From: Hathewaya limosa
Lineage (GTDB): Bacteria; Bacillota; Clostridia; Clostridiales; Clostridiaceae
DNA: 64,000 nucleotides
Reading direction: 5' to 3'
Assembly (NCBI RefSeq): GCF_030815255.1
Contig: NZ_JAUSWN010000008.1
Span: 54,766 to 118,765 of the forward strand
Shown here in pieces: positions 21,701 to 31,925 of this stretch. The notes beneath the pieces were generated by a model. It did no database searches and had not been told where the DNA came from. It saw only the letters and a program-made list of their open reading frames with translations. The first letter of the stretch is position 1, and each line of letters starts with the position of its first letter. The translations under genes and the position numbers were made by a program.

Positions 21701-24700
21701 GATATAGAGGCTACTGAGGCGACATCCAGTAAAGAGCAAATAATACAAAATCCATTATTTCAATATAATACTTTAAATTGGAATATTCATGAAGGAGGGC
21801 CTTCTGCAAGTGGTGTAACAGCAAATTCTTATGCATATAGTACATCGCTAAAGCCTCAGATAGTTTTAAAACATGGTTTTAATTCAAGTAGTGTAAGTGA
21901 GAATATGTTAGAGTTAAGTAATGTAGGGCAAGAAATATTTTATGAACTAAGTGTTATTAATAATACAGCTTATCCAATGTATGATATATCAATATATGAT
22001 AATTTTCAGGATTCTATATTAGTTCAAGGCATTGAAAGTGTTGTTCCTAGTGGAGCATTTATATTAACACAACCATTAGGTAGTTTTCAGTTTTATGGTA
22101 ATATACCAGTGATTAATAAAAATAGCACAGTAACAATTACTTTTATTACTAAATTAGTTGGACCTGTTGTGCCTGGAACAAGTCTTACAAATGAAATATC
22201 TACTTATTATGGTACTGAACAACAAACAAATGGAATTTTATATGGATTAATTAAATCAAATAAGGTTGAATGTTATATTCCTACAAGTCTTATTAAATTA
22301 AACTTAATTCCAGTGCCGGAGTTAGTTGAAGTAGGAGGTCAATTGAAATATAACTTACAAGTGTTTATTCCACAAGGTATGAAAATGTATAATTGTTCTT
22401 TACTTGATTCCCTGCCTTTAGGTCAAATGTATTTACAAGATATAAGTCCAAAGTCTTTTAGTAGTACATCAACTACAGGAGAAGTAGTTCTTATTACTAA
22501 AAGTTTAATTAATACTGAAAATGGTGGACAAATTTTAGATTATACGTACGGAGTTCAAATTAATGAAGTATTAGATATAGGTTCTCAATCACTTGAACCA
22601 GTTGAGGAAACAAATGAGGTTATACTTCAATGGGCACAGAGTCCTAATTCACCATCAATTATAGATGTAAATACCACTTGTACAGTTATGGTTAGTAAGC
22701 CAGCTTTAAAATTGACATGTGAACAACAGATTGTAGGAACAGATAAAGTATTTTATGAAAGCAAAGCAGGAGTAAATGTAGGGGATAATTTAAATTTTAG
22801 GTTAAATCTTATAAATTTTGGATCTGGGACAGCATATGATGTAGTAGTAACTTGTAATTTGAGCCAATTTATTAAGTATGTTGATGAGATTTCAGTAAAA
22901 AATGGAACTATAACTTTGGATAGTTCTTCAAATCAGGTTTTATGGAGCATACCACAGGTAAGTTCTACACAAAGTATAACAGCTATATTTACAGTACAAG
23001 TGAGAAATGGGGCGGCAGCTGGAGTTATATTAGAAAATACTTTTAATGAAACAGACAGAACATCTAATTTAAATTCTGCATTAACAGATTCCAATAATGG
23101 AAATTCCCTTAAAGAGCAATTACCTAATATTCAAGTTATCAAATCTGGTAATTTAACAAATGCAGTTATAGGAAGTAAGATAAATTATAATTTATTAGTT
23201 AAAATACCTATAGGTGTGGTGTGCTATAACTTGAAGGTAAGAGACGTATTACCAGTCGGTCAGGAGTATGATGAAGCAGAGTTACCAACATTAAATGGAA
23301 GATCCACAAATGTTATAGTAAACGGACAAGAAGTTACTTTTAATTCAATTTCAAATAGTATACCTAGTGAAAGTGTTGAAACTTATAGCTATAGTTTTAC
23401 AGCTAGAGTTAACGGAGTAGGAGATATACCTAATGGTAATATTCAAAATAATTTAGCTTATATTCAGTGGGACTTAGATAATAAAGCATCAAATGCAGCA
23501 GTTCCACAAGAGAATAACTTAAATATAAACGTATATAATAATATGATAAATATAACTAAACAACAAAGAATTGTAGGGAATAAAGATATATTTACAGAAA
23601 GTGTGCTTTATGCTTCAGTAGGAGATGATATACAGTATCAGTTAGTTGTTACAAATAATAGTAAGGATAACACTGGTAATATAGTAATTACTGACACAAT
23701 AGATAGTAGGTTAAAGTTTATTAGCATAGTTAGTATAACTGAAGGAAGTTTAGATCAAACATTATTAAAGGAAGGAATAATAAAATGGAATTATAACTCC
23801 ACTTTAGTACCTCAGCAAAGTATTAAACTTATTTATGAAGTAGAAATCCAAAGTTTTAATGGAAGTGCGATAATAAATGAGGCTATAGAAAGTTTTCAAA
23901 GTAATAGACTAGCAAGTGCTGTTAATAATGTTTATTCAAATAAAGTTAAATTAAGAGATTTAAAAACACAATTTAACTTTGAACCAAGCAGAGTTAATTA
24001 TATAGATTTTAATCAAGCACAATCTTATGGGGTGTTGGGATGTAGAGGAAAAATAACATATGTTTATACAAATACATCTGTTATAGCACAAAATGTAAGT
24101 TTGCAAATTTCAGAATTGCCTTTTAATTATTCGATTTTAATAAACGGAGTTTTTGTAAAAGAGGTGTACAATAATACTTCTTTTAATAGTAGTTTAAATG
24201 AATTAAATAATATATTACCAGGGGGTAGGGTATATATATCTTTAATTTATAATGTCCCTAAAGTTTATAAAATAACACAAAATCCTATTACATTTACAGT
24301 TAGTATTACTACATCAACAATTTCTTATTATGTAAGTACAATTAATAATTATATTTATTTAGGTAGTATTTCTATGAATTCCACTTATACTTCAAGTAAT
24401 TATAAGTTAAACCCTAATATGTATAGTGTAAATTACAATGTTCAAATAAATATTAGCAAAGGTATTAAAATATATGATCTTCAATTAGAAACAAATTATT
24501 CATCTTCATATATATTTGATAGTGCTACTCAAAATGGAAGTTCAGTAAATATTACTGTAGCAGAGGGTAAATTAATATATCCTGTTATAACAGAGGTTAA
24601 TGCCCTAAAGGATTCTTTACAAATAAATTATGGATATACTTTACTTCAATACAAGAATACTCCTATAGGGGTTGGGGAATTGGAACAATCTTTAGCATTA

Positions 24701-25267
24701 TTAAGCATAAGAACTTCACCAAATATTGATATGAAATGTACTTTACAACAATATATTGGTGATCAAAATACAGGAGAACAAATAAGTTGTATATATATAG
24801 ATAATGTTGAAGGAGAGTGTGTACAATACTTTAAATATACAGATATATCAATTCCTAATGTAGAAGGGTTTGAAGTAAAGAATATTTTATTTAGTAATCC
24901 AATTATTAAAGATAAGACTATAATATCTAGTAATTGTGATAATAATTTTATTGAGGTTAGCTATAAATTTACTATTCCGTATACAATTGAGTATGAAAAT
25001 CAAGGATGTAATAGTATAGAAGCAACTATTAGAGAAGGAATACTGGCGAGTCAAGATGTTAAAGTTATGGTGTTTACGCCTGAGTATATAAACGAAAGTA
25101 TTCAAATTGTTTCAGAAACTATAATAAAAAAATTATGTATTAACAATAATAATTCTTTTACAGCTTGTTTAGGAATTGTTACTTATTCTGTTGGAAAAAA
25201 ATCTATGTTAGTTAAAGAAACTAAAGGAGCAAAAATACTACATTGCTGTAGTATTTGTAATAAGTAA
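18776..25267 (+). CDS. Giant DUF11-repeat protein, 2163 aa, (A-B)6-C, second subfamily
   Basis: GGAG at 18766-18769 fixes the ATG. The protein has six A-B pairs, then the C module from about residue 1731, ending HCCSICNK. With the next gene it forms a subfamily: both begin with an SPVTC motif where the upstream giants have SPIS[PT]K, and both carry a cysteine in unit B2 (LQPCFLF). The sixth A unit lacks the charged insert seen in the first subfamily. In the C module the usual PPSCIF is SSSYIF, so one otherwise conserved cysteine is lost. No signal peptide or transmembrane segment is visible. Structural surface or spore role inferred from DUF11 content. Confidence 0.92.
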   Translation: MSSINDQLNVTTIISPVTCNIGDIVTYMVQITVPEGVVAYNIQTTVVYPTNDQKIILGSFMRDNINLNVQPTIENNQIKFSPISQIDASDEEINTVYTFQAKVIDAKLPKETVINFEYQYVDVQESQVVVKWSNNLNIVENDVSNSTGILNVCLPYIVIDYKHADTMQNGELTRNALNFNIGDVIKYEIIVSNNGLASANNIIVTDLVENVLKIDHKSFVVTSGKFQVANSNKIIWNLPSLQPKQQEILNFTVEVLPVVSMSQVILGYVTGTYVKSAVKTEKFSSNTLVSNSEGANFTVTSTSNQYILGSNIGYILTIIIPPNVYVKNLKVYDLLPPNQQYVDKTLTQQINTESVINLTPSLETQDNTNQQIIVIPQVTKWGKPGSVNTTVSNTIVYKFQAELINQVQTYPYIQQVTNLGYISWSVGEGSNLQTYGDEENCTITINQPNLVLFKEQQLQTNINNQYIQSEILTDIGDAINYKLRVSNNGTSTAYNIVVTSKLQPCFLFQSTVSSPTLGNVSVPTVGSNGTITWNVGNLEPSKSAEYIYSVTISKLVKLKEIFLDTSVAKYNTLSNGGIQLSETSNQLLLIIKGVGLNYTPSKSIVVFNDIIKYSIIITIPKGITIYNMKILCMLSYMETYNNASWTTSLNNLKGTSNPKQLSDNMLEYIEPTIELQATNEPLVVTYTYTTTVTNLPEAISPYYIIASNLCNVYWDNDLNSNDLKFTLGHIDIQVNQPNLICEKAQRNKTQGQTSFTKDVITNVNPGDIIEYQLSITNNGKATGYAVAIIDNLSLTYVSSTAPNPTLQSSTEFTSFGGNLSPNNSVTYILTCQVPKDYVKGTSKVNNFDVSYNPSLEENHFLIGGPSNNVAIENNIPSMNSYFLNLEVTPSGSVIYAQGQTETMIVGVKIPYYVDVTIPQGTTLYDIQVNCNLSSGQVYVDSTFSGDGTLISSTNNSLTISLGKVVTGPKNFKFSYDIEATEATSSKEQIIQNPLFQYNTLNWNIHEGGPSASGVTANSYAYSTSLKPQIVLKHGFNSSSVSENMLELSNVGQEIFYELSVINNTAYPMYDISIYDNFQDSILVQGIESVVPSGAFILTQPLGSFQFYGNIPVINKNSTVTITFITKLVGPVVPGTSLTNEISTYYGTEQQTNGILYGLIKSNKVECYIPTSLIKLNLIPVPELVEVGGQLKYNLQVFIPQGMKMYNCSLLDSLPLGQMYLQDISPKSFSSTSTTGEVVLITKSLINTENGGQILDYTYGVQINEVLDIGSQSLEPVEETNEVILQWAQSPNSPSIIDVNTTCTVMVSKPALKLTCEQQIVGTDKVFYESKAGVNVGDNLNFRLNLINFGSGTAYDVVVTCNLSQFIKYVDEISVKNGTITLDSSSNQVLWSIPQVSSTQSITAIFTVQVRNGAAAGVILENTFNETDRTSNLNSALTDSNNGNSLKEQLPNIQVIKSGNLTNAVIGSKINYNLLVKIPIGVVCYNLKVRDVLPVGQEYDEAELPTLNGRSTNVIVNGQEVTFNSISNSIPSESVETYSYSFTARVNGVGDIPNGNIQNNLAYIQWDLDNKASNAAVPQENNLNINVYNNMINITKQQRIVGNKDIFTESVLYASVGDDIQYQLVVTNNSKDNTGNIVITDTIDSRLKFISIVSITEGSLDQTLLKEGIIKWNYNSTLVPQQSIKLIYEVEIQSFNGSAIINEAIESFQSNRLASAVNNVYSNKVKLRDLKTQFNFEPSRVNYIDFNQAQSYGVLGCRGKITYVYTNTSVIAQNVSLQISELPFNYSILINGVFVKEVYNNTSFNSSLNELNNILPGGRVYISLIYNVPKVYKITQNPITFTVSITTSTISYYVSTINNYIYLGSISMNSTYTSSNYKLNPNMYSVNYNVQINISKGIKIYDLQLETNYSSSYIFDSATQNGSSVNITVAEGKLIYPVITEVNALKDSLQINYGYTLLQYKNTPIGVGELEQSLALLSIRTSPNIDMKCTLQQYIGDQNTGEQISCIYIDNVEGECVQYFKYTDISIPNVEGFEVKNILFSNPIIKDKTIISSNCDNNFIEVSYKFTIPYTIEYENQGCNSIEATIREGILASQDVKVMVFTPEYINESIQIVSETIIKKLCINNNNSFTACLGIVTYSVGKKSMLVKETKGAKILHCCSICNK

Positions 25268-25290
25268 GCAGTTAAGGAGCATAGAGAGAA

Positions 25291-28200
25291 ATGAGTAATA
25301 TTAATAAAAATTTAATGTTAGAAAGTATAATATCTCCAGTCACTTGTAAAGTTAATGATATAATAACTTATATAATTCAAATAACAGTTCCACAAGGGGT
25401 GATTGCATATAATATACAGTTAAATATAGATTATCCTTATGAGTTACAAGAGGTAATAGAAAATACATTTAGTTTAAATGGAACGTATTTGAGTTCTAAT
25501 CCTACAATTACAAATGGTAAAATTATTTTTCCAAACATTGATATAATAGATGCTAGTGATGAAGAAGTTGTAAGTGTATATTCTTTTAAGGCAAAGATAT
25601 TAGATGCAAACTTGCCTAAAAATCCTATAATAAATGTTTATAATGAATCAGTTGATCAACAGATCAGTAATATATATGTTAATTGGTCTAATAATGACAA
25701 GGTCTTTTTTAATGGAACTGTAAAAGATACAGCTACAATATATGTTCAACTTCCTTATATAAATTTAGAATATGAACAAAGAAATGTAACTAATAAGGAA
25801 AATTTTACAACCAACGAAATAGATTTTAATATAGGAGATACTATTGAGTATAGAATAGTTGTTATAAATAGTGGAAAGTCAGAGGCTACTAATATAGTTA
25901 CTGCGGATAGACTTTTAACTATGTTTAAGATAGAACCTTCTTCTTTTTCACTTAATCTGGGCAATCAACAATTTAATAGTAGTAAAAATGAGATTGTATG
26001 GAATATTCCTAATTTAGAAATAGGACAAGTTGCAATTTTTACTTTTCAAACTCAAGTCTTACCGAATATATCACTTATACAAAATATTGAAAATTATGTG
26101 AGAGGTCAATATACTATTCCTCCAACAAAAGTAGAAAAGTTTATTAGTAATTCTTTAGTTATAAATAATAATGGAGCAAGTTTTAATGTAAATGTGAGCA
26201 ATAAAACTATAGTTGTAGGAAGTGAATTTCAGTATAGTATAACTATTAAAATTGTTAAAGGTACAGAGATTACAGCTTTTAAGATATATGATGTATTACC
26301 CTTAGATCAAAAGTATATAGGTAATTTAACTCAAACTATAAATTCGAGTAATCCTATATCGGAGGAACCTGTTTTAAGTACAAATGATAATAACCAACAA
26401 GTAATAGAGATGCCACAGGTAACAGAGTGGGGAAGTCCTGGATACATCAAGGCCATGGAAAATACAACTATAGTCTATACATTTAGCGTTAGTGATGATA
26501 CTGTAAATTTTCAGTATCCTTACTATAAGAAAAAAATAAATAATTGTTATATGACTTGGCAGGCAGATAGTTATAGTGGAATTCAAACTAATAAAACTTC
26601 TACAACTTGTAATTTAGAGGTTACTACTCCCAAGATAAGTATTCTTAAACAGCAAGTTGTGGTAGGAAATGCTAATAATAGTTATTCAGAAAATGAGATA
26701 TTTGTAAATGCAGGAGATGTAGTTAACTATAAAGTAACTATAAGTTGTGAAGGAAGTGCGCCTTCTTTTAATGTTGTTATAACAGACGCATTACAGCCAT
26801 GTTTTTTATTTAATAGAAATGTATCTGCAACCATGGAAGGAAGCACTAAGGTTCCAAACGTTGGAGAAACGGGAAATGTTGTTTGGATGATTCCTAAAAT
26901 AAGTCCTGGTGAAGTTTTGGAATATGAGTATGCTTTAACTGTTAGTAATACAGTAGCACTAGATGATGAGTATATTAGTGTTTCACAAGCTGTTTATTAT
27001 TCTAGTTTAAGTAATTCTAGTATGTTTACTTGCCAATCTAACCAGTTATTAATCATAATAAATGGTTTAAATGTTATTTATAAGTGCAATGAAAGTGTTA
27101 TGTACTTTGGACAAAATACAAAATATATAATTAATATAGATATACCTAAAGGAATAACTGTTTACAATTTAAAAGTTTCATGTTTACTTGTAGAAGGATA
27201 TCGTTATGTAAAAGGATCTTGGACATCTTCACTAACATCTAAAGGGACTCCAATAGTAACCCAAGAAGGAATCTTACAATATGTTGAACCTACTAATGAA
27301 TTAAGTGGAAAAGGGAATGGAATAACTATAACTTATACTTATGAAATAAACCTTACATCATTTCCGTTCCCAGCACCATATACACAATTACAAGATAATG
27401 TATGTAACGTAACTTGGTTAAACACATCAGATACTCATTTAATTAATACTACCTTAGCCAGTTGTCTTGTACGAATTAATGGTAGTAATATAAATTGTAT
27501 AAAATCTCAACGAAATGTAACTAAGGGCCAAACCCAATTTACACAAAAACCATTAAGTAATATTGATATAGGTGATAAGATAGATTATCAACTTACAATT
27601 AATAATAATGGTCATGCTACTGCTTATAATGTTTCTGTTACAGATAGTTTACCATTACAATACGTAGGGGCAGAACCTTATGGGATAAGTGAAAGTAATA
27701 ATAATATAAGTTGGCATGTTGGTAATATGAATATAAAGCAACAAGAAAGTCTTATTGTACATTGTATTGTACCTAGTAGTTATAAAAAGGGGACACAACT
27801 TTTTAATACCTTTTATTGTACTTTTTCGAATGCTCAAGGAAGTAGTATGGAAGGGGAGAATGCCTCAAATTCTGTAGGAATAGAAGTAAATATACCTACA
27901 ATAACTGGGTATTTTAAAAGTGAAGTTATAGATACTTCATCTCAGGTGGGAGTTACTTATACTGAAGTTCAGGCAACTACCGTCATTGTGGGACAACAAG
28001 TAACCTATTATATAGAAGTACAAATTCCAGCTAATACAGTTATTTATAATGCAAAGATTACTAGTACCTTAACAGGAAATGAGAAATATACACCTAATAG
28101 TTTTAAGGGTAATGGGGTACTTGTTTCTGCTTCTGATCAGGAAGTTGTTATAAAGTTAGGTAATGTAATAAGTGGAGGAGAAGAGGGGTTAACTCTAACT

Positions 28201-31200
28201 AGCTATTATGATATAACAATATTGCAGCCTAGTAGTTCTAACCAATATCAACAAAGCTTTTTATCTCAACAATGTACTTTAAATTGGGATGTTAATGCTC
28301 AAGGAGTTAGTGGTTCACCCATTACAACAGAGAATTATTTGATATCTACATCTTTGATATTAGAATTACAGTTTACCCAAGGATTAACAATGAACAATTT
28401 AACTACTAACTTACTAACTATAACTAATGTTGGTGAGGAGGTTTATTATCAAATACAAATAACTAATAAATCTACTAGTCCAATGTATAATGTAGAGGTG
28501 TATAATAATTTTAATAGCACTATAAAGGTTCAAAATATTACTGGTATAGAAATTGAAAGTGTTGGTGGAGTTGTTCCAACAGAAAACTTTATTTTAGTAA
28601 GACCTCTTGGCAATTCTGTAATAGATGGAATGATACCAGTATTAAATGGTGGAGAAGTTATTATAATAACGTTTTTATGTAAAGTATTAGGACCAGTAGT
28701 ACCTGGACAAATAGTACAGAATAATATATCTAGTTATTATAGTACAAGTCTTACAAGTTTATATGGAGTACAATTTGGGGTAGTAAAGTCTAATATATTA
28801 GAATATATAGTTCCTGCAGATATAGTAAAGATAAATTTAGTCCCAAGTTCTTCAACTATAGAAATTGGCAATGTACTCACATATAATTTACAAATTTTAA
28901 TTCCACAAGGTTTGCAATTATTTAATTGTATTGTGAATGACATTTTACCTCTTGGACAACAATATTTAAATGACATAACTCCAAATACTATGCTTGCTAC
29001 GGAAGAAAATAGAAATATAAAAAAAACTAAATTATTGGAGCAAGCTTTAGTGAATACTTTACAAGAAAAGAAAATTTTAAATTATAAATATAATGTAATG
29101 GTAAATCAAACAGAGGTATTAGGTATGTTACAAAAAGGGGAGGTAGTACAAACAAATATTGTTACCATGAATTGGGCATCAAGTGCTATTGAACTCAGTA
29201 ACTTACAAGTGGAAGCCAGTTGTACAGTAAATGTTATTCAGCCTTATATAACAATAGGACTACAGCAATGTTTCTCAGAAAATGGAAATGTATTCTTGGA
29301 TGAAAAATTAGAAGTAAAACCTTTAGAATTTTTGAATTTTAGGATAAATATAGAGAATTTGGGATCTGCACCAGCGTATAATTTAAATGTGAATTGTGAT
29401 TTAGATAAGTATATAAAGTATATAGATACTGTAATTGTAAAAGAGGGGAATTTAACCTTTAATCTTGTTAATAATATAGTTAATTGGGATATAGATATTT
29501 TATATATAGGACAAATATTGAGTGCAACATTTAAAGTTCAAATGCAAGAAAATGTTCCAGCAGCTTATGTGTGTAAAAATTTGGTTAGCGTTAATTTTGC
29601 TACAGCAACTTTACAGAATACAAAAAGATATAATGTTGCAGGAAATTTAGTAGAGGAACAATATCCGTATATTAGGGTGACTAAAACAGCATCACCTATG
29701 AGTCCTACAGTTGGAAATAAGATAATGTATAAAATAAATGTACAAATTCCACAAGGGATTAGCTTTTATAACTTACAAGTCTGTGATGTATTGCCAGTAG
29801 GGCAAAACTATGATAATGATACAGTGCCAATGGTAAATGGTAAACCAACAGGTGTTACTGTAAATGGACAAAAGATTTGTTTTGAGGCTATAGAAAACAT
29901 GGCAATAAGTAGTAGTGAAACTAATTTTAATTTTACAATTACTGCTATACTACAGAAGAAAGAGGAAACTGATATTAATAATATCCAAAATAATTTGACT
30001 TATGTTGGGTGGTATAGAAATTCTCAATTAACACAGCCCGTTGTTCCACAGCAAAGTAATATAAATATAAATATTATAGATAACTTGGTTGTTATAAAGA
30101 AGTATCAAAGAAATTATAATTTATCAAATTCTTTTACTGAAAGTATTATATATGCTTCTACTAATGATATTATTCAATATAAAATAGAAGTTGTAAATAA
30201 TAGTAATGATATAATAGATAATATCGAAGTTGAAGATACATTAAATTCTAATTTAGAAATTTTATCTATTCAACAAATTAGTATAGGACAAATTGATTTA
30301 AATTTAGCAAAAACAGGACTTATAAAATGGAATGGAATAACTTCTTTAGCACCACAAAGTACTATACAAGCCATATATACAGCTAAAATTTTAAATTTTA
30401 ATAATAGTAATGTGATACAAAATCAAGCTATAGAGAATATTATTAGTAGCTCAGGAAGTACTGTTTCTAATAATATTTATTCTAATATAGTAAAGGTAAA
30501 AAATTTAAATACTTTATTTAGTTTTGTACCAAGTAAAAATAATTATGTGACTAGTACTAAAGCTAATTCTTATGGCGTTTTGGGATGCAAGGGAAATATA
30601 ACTTATATTTTAACGAATGTATCTAATCCTATTCAAAGTTTTATATTGGAAATAGATCCTATCCCAATGAATTACAATATTTTTATAAATGGAGTTTTTG
30701 TACAAGAAGTATATGCTAATACTAATTTGAATTCACAACTTCAAGCGTTAAGTGAAGTAGGTGATGGAAGAAGTGTGTATATAACTTTAAATTATAAAAT
30801 AAATAATAACCTTGACACAGGTAATCCAATACAATTTAATATTACGGCTAGGGCAGTTAGGACTAATAATTTTATAACAATTAATAGTAGTATTTATTGG
30901 GGAAAAGTATTAGTGGATTTAAAGTATAGTTCTAAGGAATATTTTAAAAATCCTAATATGTACAGTATAAATTATGAGGTTATCGTAACTATAACTAAGA
31001 ATACAACAGTTTATGATTTACAATTAGAAGCCTTTTATTCTCCATCATGTATTTTAGAAGATTCAAAAATCAATGGAAATAAAGTTCAAGTTTCTAATAT
31101 TCCAGGAGGTATAATATATCCAACAATTTTAGAACAGAATGCAACCAATCAAGATATTAAATTAACTTTTAGCTATACAGTACTTCAATATAAAAACACG

Positions 31201-31839
31201 CCTTTAAGTGTTGGGCAATTGGAACAAGGGTGGGTAAATTTAAGTATAAGAACTTCACAAAATATAGAAAGTAAATGTGTTTTTACGGTTTATGCAAGTA
31301 GTACAAAAAATCAAGAAAAATTAGAGTGTTTATATATCAATAATGTCTTGGGGAAATGTGCTAAATATTATAAATATGAAAATGTGTTATTACCACAAGT
31401 TACAGGATATAAATTTAAAAATATTATATTTGCTAATCCAGTAATTAAGCAAGGAACTTTAACTATAAGTAATAATAGTTGTGGACTTAATTTTAAAACT
31501 ATAAGTTATAGTTTTACTGTGCCATATACTATTATATATGAAATGCAAGGTTGTAGCTCAGTGAAAACTAGTACAAAGGTAGGGGTTCTACCTAGTAGAA
31601 ATATTCAATCAGTAGTGTATGTTGGAGATAATGTCATAACTCAATCCAATATAATAACAGGAGTAGAAGTTCAATGTACTGATTATAATACAAGTTATAC
31701 TGAAGCTAATGTATGTTTAGCAATAATAACTTATTCTGTAAGTAAAAAAGGAGTTTTAATAAAAAATCAAGAAAGACAAGAAGTTCTAAAATGCTGTACT
31801 AATTGTAATAATACAAATAATGATAAACAACTAAATTAG
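25291..31839 (+). CDS. Giant DUF11-repeat protein, 2182 aa, (A-B)6-C, second subfamily
   Basis: It lies 23 bp after the previous giant with its own AAGGAG (25274-25279) and no hairpin between, so the two are almost certainly co-transcribed. Six A-B pairs are followed by the C module from about residue 1741. That module has SPSCIF, LECLYINNVLGKC and a CCTNC tail extended by an Asn-rich stretch ending KQLN. Unit-by-unit correspondence with the 2163-aa protein is obvious (SPVTC start, LQPCFLFNR in B2, GSWTSSL in A3). Co-expression at fixed stoichiometry suggests the pair may assemble together. No export or anchor signal is visible. Confidence 0.92.
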   Translation: MSNINKNLMLESIISPVTCKVNDIITYIIQITVPQGVIAYNIQLNIDYPYELQEVIENTFSLNGTYLSSNPTITNGKIIFPNIDIIDASDEEVVSVYSFKAKILDANLPKNPIINVYNESVDQQISNIYVNWSNNDKVFFNGTVKDTATIYVQLPYINLEYEQRNVTNKENFTTNEIDFNIGDTIEYRIVVINSGKSEATNIVTADRLLTMFKIEPSSFSLNLGNQQFNSSKNEIVWNIPNLEIGQVAIFTFQTQVLPNISLIQNIENYVRGQYTIPPTKVEKFISNSLVINNNGASFNVNVSNKTIVVGSEFQYSITIKIVKGTEITAFKIYDVLPLDQKYIGNLTQTINSSNPISEEPVLSTNDNNQQVIEMPQVTEWGSPGYIKAMENTTIVYTFSVSDDTVNFQYPYYKKKINNCYMTWQADSYSGIQTNKTSTTCNLEVTTPKISILKQQVVVGNANNSYSENEIFVNAGDVVNYKVTISCEGSAPSFNVVITDALQPCFLFNRNVSATMEGSTKVPNVGETGNVVWMIPKISPGEVLEYEYALTVSNTVALDDEYISVSQAVYYSSLSNSSMFTCQSNQLLIIINGLNVIYKCNESVMYFGQNTKYIINIDIPKGITVYNLKVSCLLVEGYRYVKGSWTSSLTSKGTPIVTQEGILQYVEPTNELSGKGNGITITYTYEINLTSFPFPAPYTQLQDNVCNVTWLNTSDTHLINTTLASCLVRINGSNINCIKSQRNVTKGQTQFTQKPLSNIDIGDKIDYQLTINNNGHATAYNVSVTDSLPLQYVGAEPYGISESNNNISWHVGNMNIKQQESLIVHCIVPSSYKKGTQLFNTFYCTFSNAQGSSMEGENASNSVGIEVNIPTITGYFKSEVIDTSSQVGVTYTEVQATTVIVGQQVTYYIEVQIPANTVIYNAKITSTLTGNEKYTPNSFKGNGVLVSASDQEVVIKLGNVISGGEEGLTLTSYYDITILQPSSSNQYQQSFLSQQCTLNWDVNAQGVSGSPITTENYLISTSLILELQFTQGLTMNNLTTNLLTITNVGEEVYYQIQITNKSTSPMYNVEVYNNFNSTIKVQNITGIEIESVGGVVPTENFILVRPLGNSVIDGMIPVLNGGEVIIITFLCKVLGPVVPGQIVQNNISSYYSTSLTSLYGVQFGVVKSNILEYIVPADIVKINLVPSSSTIEIGNVLTYNLQILIPQGLQLFNCIVNDILPLGQQYLNDITPNTMLATEENRNIKKTKLLEQALVNTLQEKKILNYKYNVMVNQTEVLGMLQKGEVVQTNIVTMNWASSAIELSNLQVEASCTVNVIQPYITIGLQQCFSENGNVFLDEKLEVKPLEFLNFRINIENLGSAPAYNLNVNCDLDKYIKYIDTVIVKEGNLTFNLVNNIVNWDIDILYIGQILSATFKVQMQENVPAAYVCKNLVSVNFATATLQNTKRYNVAGNLVEEQYPYIRVTKTASPMSPTVGNKIMYKINVQIPQGISFYNLQVCDVLPVGQNYDNDTVPMVNGKPTGVTVNGQKICFEAIENMAISSSETNFNFTITAILQKKEETDINNIQNNLTYVGWYRNSQLTQPVVPQQSNININIIDNLVVIKKYQRNYNLSNSFTESIIYASTNDIIQYKIEVVNNSNDIIDNIEVEDTLNSNLEILSIQQISIGQIDLNLAKTGLIKWNGITSLAPQSTIQAIYTAKILNFNNSNVIQNQAIENIISSSGSTVSNNIYSNIVKVKNLNTLFSFVPSKNNYVTSTKANSYGVLGCKGNITYILTNVSNPIQSFILEIDPIPMNYNIFINGVFVQEVYANTNLNSQLQALSEVGDGRSVYITLNYKINNNLDTGNPIQFNITARAVRTNNFITINSSIYWGKVLVDLKYSSKEYFKNPNMYSINYEVIVTITKNTTVYDLQLEAFYSPSCILEDSKINGNKVQVSNIPGGIIYPTILEQNATNQDIKLTFSYTVLQYKNTPLSVGQLEQGWVNLSIRTSQNIESKCVFTVYASSTKNQEKLECLYINNVLGKCAKYYKYENVLLPQVTGYKFKNIIFANPVIKQGTLTISNNSCGLNFKTISYSFTVPYTIIYEMQGCSSVKTSTKVGVLPSRNIQSVVYVGDNVITQSNIITGVEVQCTDYNTSYTEANVCLAIITYSVSKKGVLIKNQERQEVLKCCTNCNNTNNDKQLN

Positions 31840-31892
31840 AAGATCTAATTAAGTTAAAAGATGTATTCTTAAAAGGCATCTTACAATGTTGA

Positions 31893-31925
31893 AAAAGCCT
31901 CCATGTTACTGGAGGCTTTTGTTGC
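31893..31925 (+). terminator. Intrinsic terminator closing the DUF11 gene array
   Basis: A perfect 11-bp stem with a GC core (31893-31903 with 31910-31920) and a 6-nt loop. Its right arm ends in T4 and is followed by GTTG and further T residues. A weaker 6-bp hairpin (AAGATG/CATCTT) lies just upstream. Confidence 0.88.
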
